From positions 1 through 50,143 of the forward strand of contig CAIXHD010000521.1 of assembly GCA_903919065.1 (NCBI GenBank): DNA of 50,143 nucleotides, in the 5' to 3' direction. Made by a program: the position numbers and the translations under genes. The notes under the pieces were generated by a model. It saw only the letters and a list, made by a program, of their open reading frames with translations. It was not told where the DNA came from and ran no database searches. Shown here piece after piece: positions 48,854 to 50,143 of the stretch. Source of the stretch: an uncultured Bacteroidota bacterium (lineage in GTDB: Bacteria > Bacteroidota > Bacteroidia > Bacteroidales > UBA12481). Each line of letters starts with the position of its first letter. The stretch's first letter is position 1.

Positions 48854-50143
48854 ATGGAATCAACCCGCCACAAGCGCCCTGACTTAGAGCGCTTACTTGC
48901 CGAGCATACTGAACGTGTTAAGGAGTTAATGACCATTAACCGCACGACGACGATCATTTCTGAGGGGATGCCACTCCCGGAAACACTGAGGCAGATTGCA
49001 CTTATATTACCGCGCGGATGGCAATACACTCAGAAAGCATGTGCAAGAATTCTTTATGATGATCAGGAATATGATAGTCTCCGTTTCAAGGAGACTGAAT
49101 GGCTTCAACAGCAGGAATTCAGTTCATCAGACGGAAAAACAGGTCTGATACAGGTTTATTACACCCAAAAAATGCCTGAGGCTGATGAAGGTCCTTTCCT
49201 GAACGAAGAAAGGGATCTGATAAATAATATCTCAGGATTGATTACGGGCTATCTGAACGGGTTGCTCGGAAAAACTATTGCGGTTAAGCCTGCCAGGGAA
49301 AGAGAAGATTATAAGTATAAGAAGATAGTTTATACTGAGTCGATGAAGGATAGTCGTCTGCTTTTACAGCAATTCCTCAGTAAACTGACGGCTGACAAGA
49401 ACATTTTTCATGATCTGATGAAGTTTAAAGTATCAGAAATTCTGCTTGTTGCAACACTTTACGATACATTCATTCTCGAAAATGAGGACCGGTTTTTTGA
49501 GCAGGCTATGGGTGAGATATATCATTTAAGCCTATCATCTCTTCCCCGGATAACCGGAGCTACTTCCGGAGATGATGCTCTGGAAATGCTTAAAGAAAAA
49601 TCTTTCGATTTTGTGGTTCTGATGGTCGGGGTTGATACCAGAAGTCCATTAAGGCTTGCTGAACGGATCAGAAGAAGATATCCGGAGATGAAGATTTTCC
49701 TGTTACTGAATAACAGTTCTAAAATCGGGCTATTTGAAGAGCAGGATTCAATTCTGCCGGCCATTGACCGGTTGTTTGTCTGGAACGGGGATTCGAAAAT
49801 CTTCTTTGCCATGGTTAAGCTTCTGGAAGATGAAATGAATCTGGAGAATGATACCAAAGTTGGATTAGTCAGAGTGATCCTTTTGGTTGAAGACTCTCCC
49901 CGTTATTATTCAAGATATTTACCGATGCTTTACACGCTGGTTTTTGAGCAAACCCAGGAGCTCATCTCGGAAGCCAATACCAACGAACTTGACAAGGTGT
50001 CGCGAATGCGGGCCCGCACGAAAATTGTGCTGGCAACCAATTATGAAGAGGCAATCAATATCTACAATAAATATCAGGATTACCTCGCTTGTGTTATTTC
50101 AGACATGAAATTCAGGCGTGGAGGTGTGGTTCATGATACTGCA
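48854..50143 (+). CDS. GAF/double-receiver N-terminal part of a probable PEP/pyruvate-binding protein (truncated by window)
   Basis: The frame is open from ATG 48854 to the window end (430 residues, no stop). It shows a GAF-like region (about 1-140, with DLERLLAEHTERVKEL and ALILPRGWQY), a linker, a receiver-like domain without a phosphoacceptor Asp (about 190-320, DDALEMLKEKSFDFVVLMVG) and a second receiver-like domain (from about 338, VILLVEDSPRYYSRYLP) with a probable acceptor Asp in ISDMKF and a helical insertion. From memory this pattern precedes a PEP-synthase-like ATP-grasp domain in large Bacteroidota proteins; that part is outside the window, so the assignment is tentative. An out-of-frame ATG at 48850 is not used. 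Confidence 0.7.
   Translation, partial: MESTRHKRPDLERLLAEHTERVKELMTINRTTTIISEGMPLPETLRQIALILPRGWQYTQKACARILYDDQEYDSLRFKETEWLQQQEFSSSDGKTGLIQVYYTQKMPEADEGPFLNEERDLINNISGLITGYLNGLLGKTIAVKPAREREDYKYKKIVYTESMKDSRLLLQQFLSKLTADKNIFHDLMKFKVSEILLVATLYDTFILENEDRFFEQAMGEIYHLSLSSLPRITGATSGDDALEMLKEKSFDFVVLMVGVDTRSPLRLAERIRRRYPEMKIFLLLNNSSKIGLFEEQDSILPAIDRLFVWNGDSKIFFAMVKLLEDEMNLENDTKVGLVRVILLVEDSPRYYSRYLPMLYTLVFEQTQELISEANTNELDKVSRMRARTKIVLATNYEEAINIYNKYQDYLACVISDMKFRRGGVVHDTA

Noticed and set aside
1-50143. tRNA or rRNA genes, CRISPR arrays and insertion sequences
   Set aside because: The gaps are short and I saw no cloverleaf-like segment, regularly spaced repeats, or transposase motif. This was by eye only; a tRNA or IS search would settle it.

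Overview
The window is a dense, mostly housekeeping stretch of a Bacteroidota chromosome, most likely class Bacteroidia. The grounds are: gliding/type IX genes gldE and gldD beside ssb, a GGGP synthase, a LruC-domain lipoprotein, a DUF4924-type protein, the cluster pdxJ / CBS-ACT / nadK / DUF6089-type / uppS / bamA / ompH / ompH / murI, almost no Shine-Dalgarno sequences, and repeated TAnnTTTG promoter boxes (the Bacteroidota -7 element). The fused KorA and KorB pair points to ferredoxin-dependent, probably anaerobic, oxoacid metabolism. I found no tRNA, rRNA, CRISPR array, integrase or recognisable insertion sequence. No gap between genes exceeds about 300 bases.

Layout. 1-532: truncated 3' part of an unrecognised gene, in two frames joined at a run of seven A. 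538-4735 (-): HU, a 30-residue basic peptide resembling COX24/mS38, RNase G and DsbD. 4960-8022 (+): ssb, gldE, gldD and GGGP synthase in one tight operon. 8012-9966 (-): a subtilisin and an outer-membrane-like protein. 10150-12183 (+): the LruC lipoprotein. 12232-14994 (-): YchF, then a PafA-like phosphatase homologue that seems to have lost its catalytic residues. 15074-18658 (+): transketolase, an ECF sigma factor, a single-pass membrane protein and a Spy/CpxP-like protein. 18639-23008 (-): an exported Tyr-rich protein, a lysozyme-like protein, hisS and hutH. 23055-28073 (+): aldehyde dehydrogenase, an S9 peptidase and an HMCES/YedK protein.

28077-30970 (-): a sensor kinase and response regulator, an S4 RNA-binding protein and a DUF4924-type protein. 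31072-35318 (-): Dabb protein, manA and engB, then prs, then rplY and pth. 35377-35988 (+): uridine kinase. 35993-37521 (-): pdxJ and an alpha/beta hydrolase. 37569-45258 (+): the CBS-ACT/nadK pair, then the envelope-assembly cluster ending in murI. 45255-45791 (-): gamma carbonic anhydrase. 45908-48772 (+): korA and korB. 48854-50143 (+): N-terminal part of a GAF/double-receiver protein running off the window.

Main themes are envelope biogenesis (BamA, two Skp/OmpH chaperones, UppS, MurI, DsbD, GldD/E), translation and RNA (RNase G, HisS, Pth, L25, EngB, YchF, the S4 protein, the COX24-like peptide) and cofactor or central metabolism (Prs, NadK, PdxJ, transketolase, KorAB). The observations most worth following are the apparent pseudo-phosphatase, the sigma/membrane/Spy-like module, the tiny COX24-like gene, the near-identical palindromes on either side of the uppS-bamA region, and the in-register A AAA AAA heptamer at the left edge.
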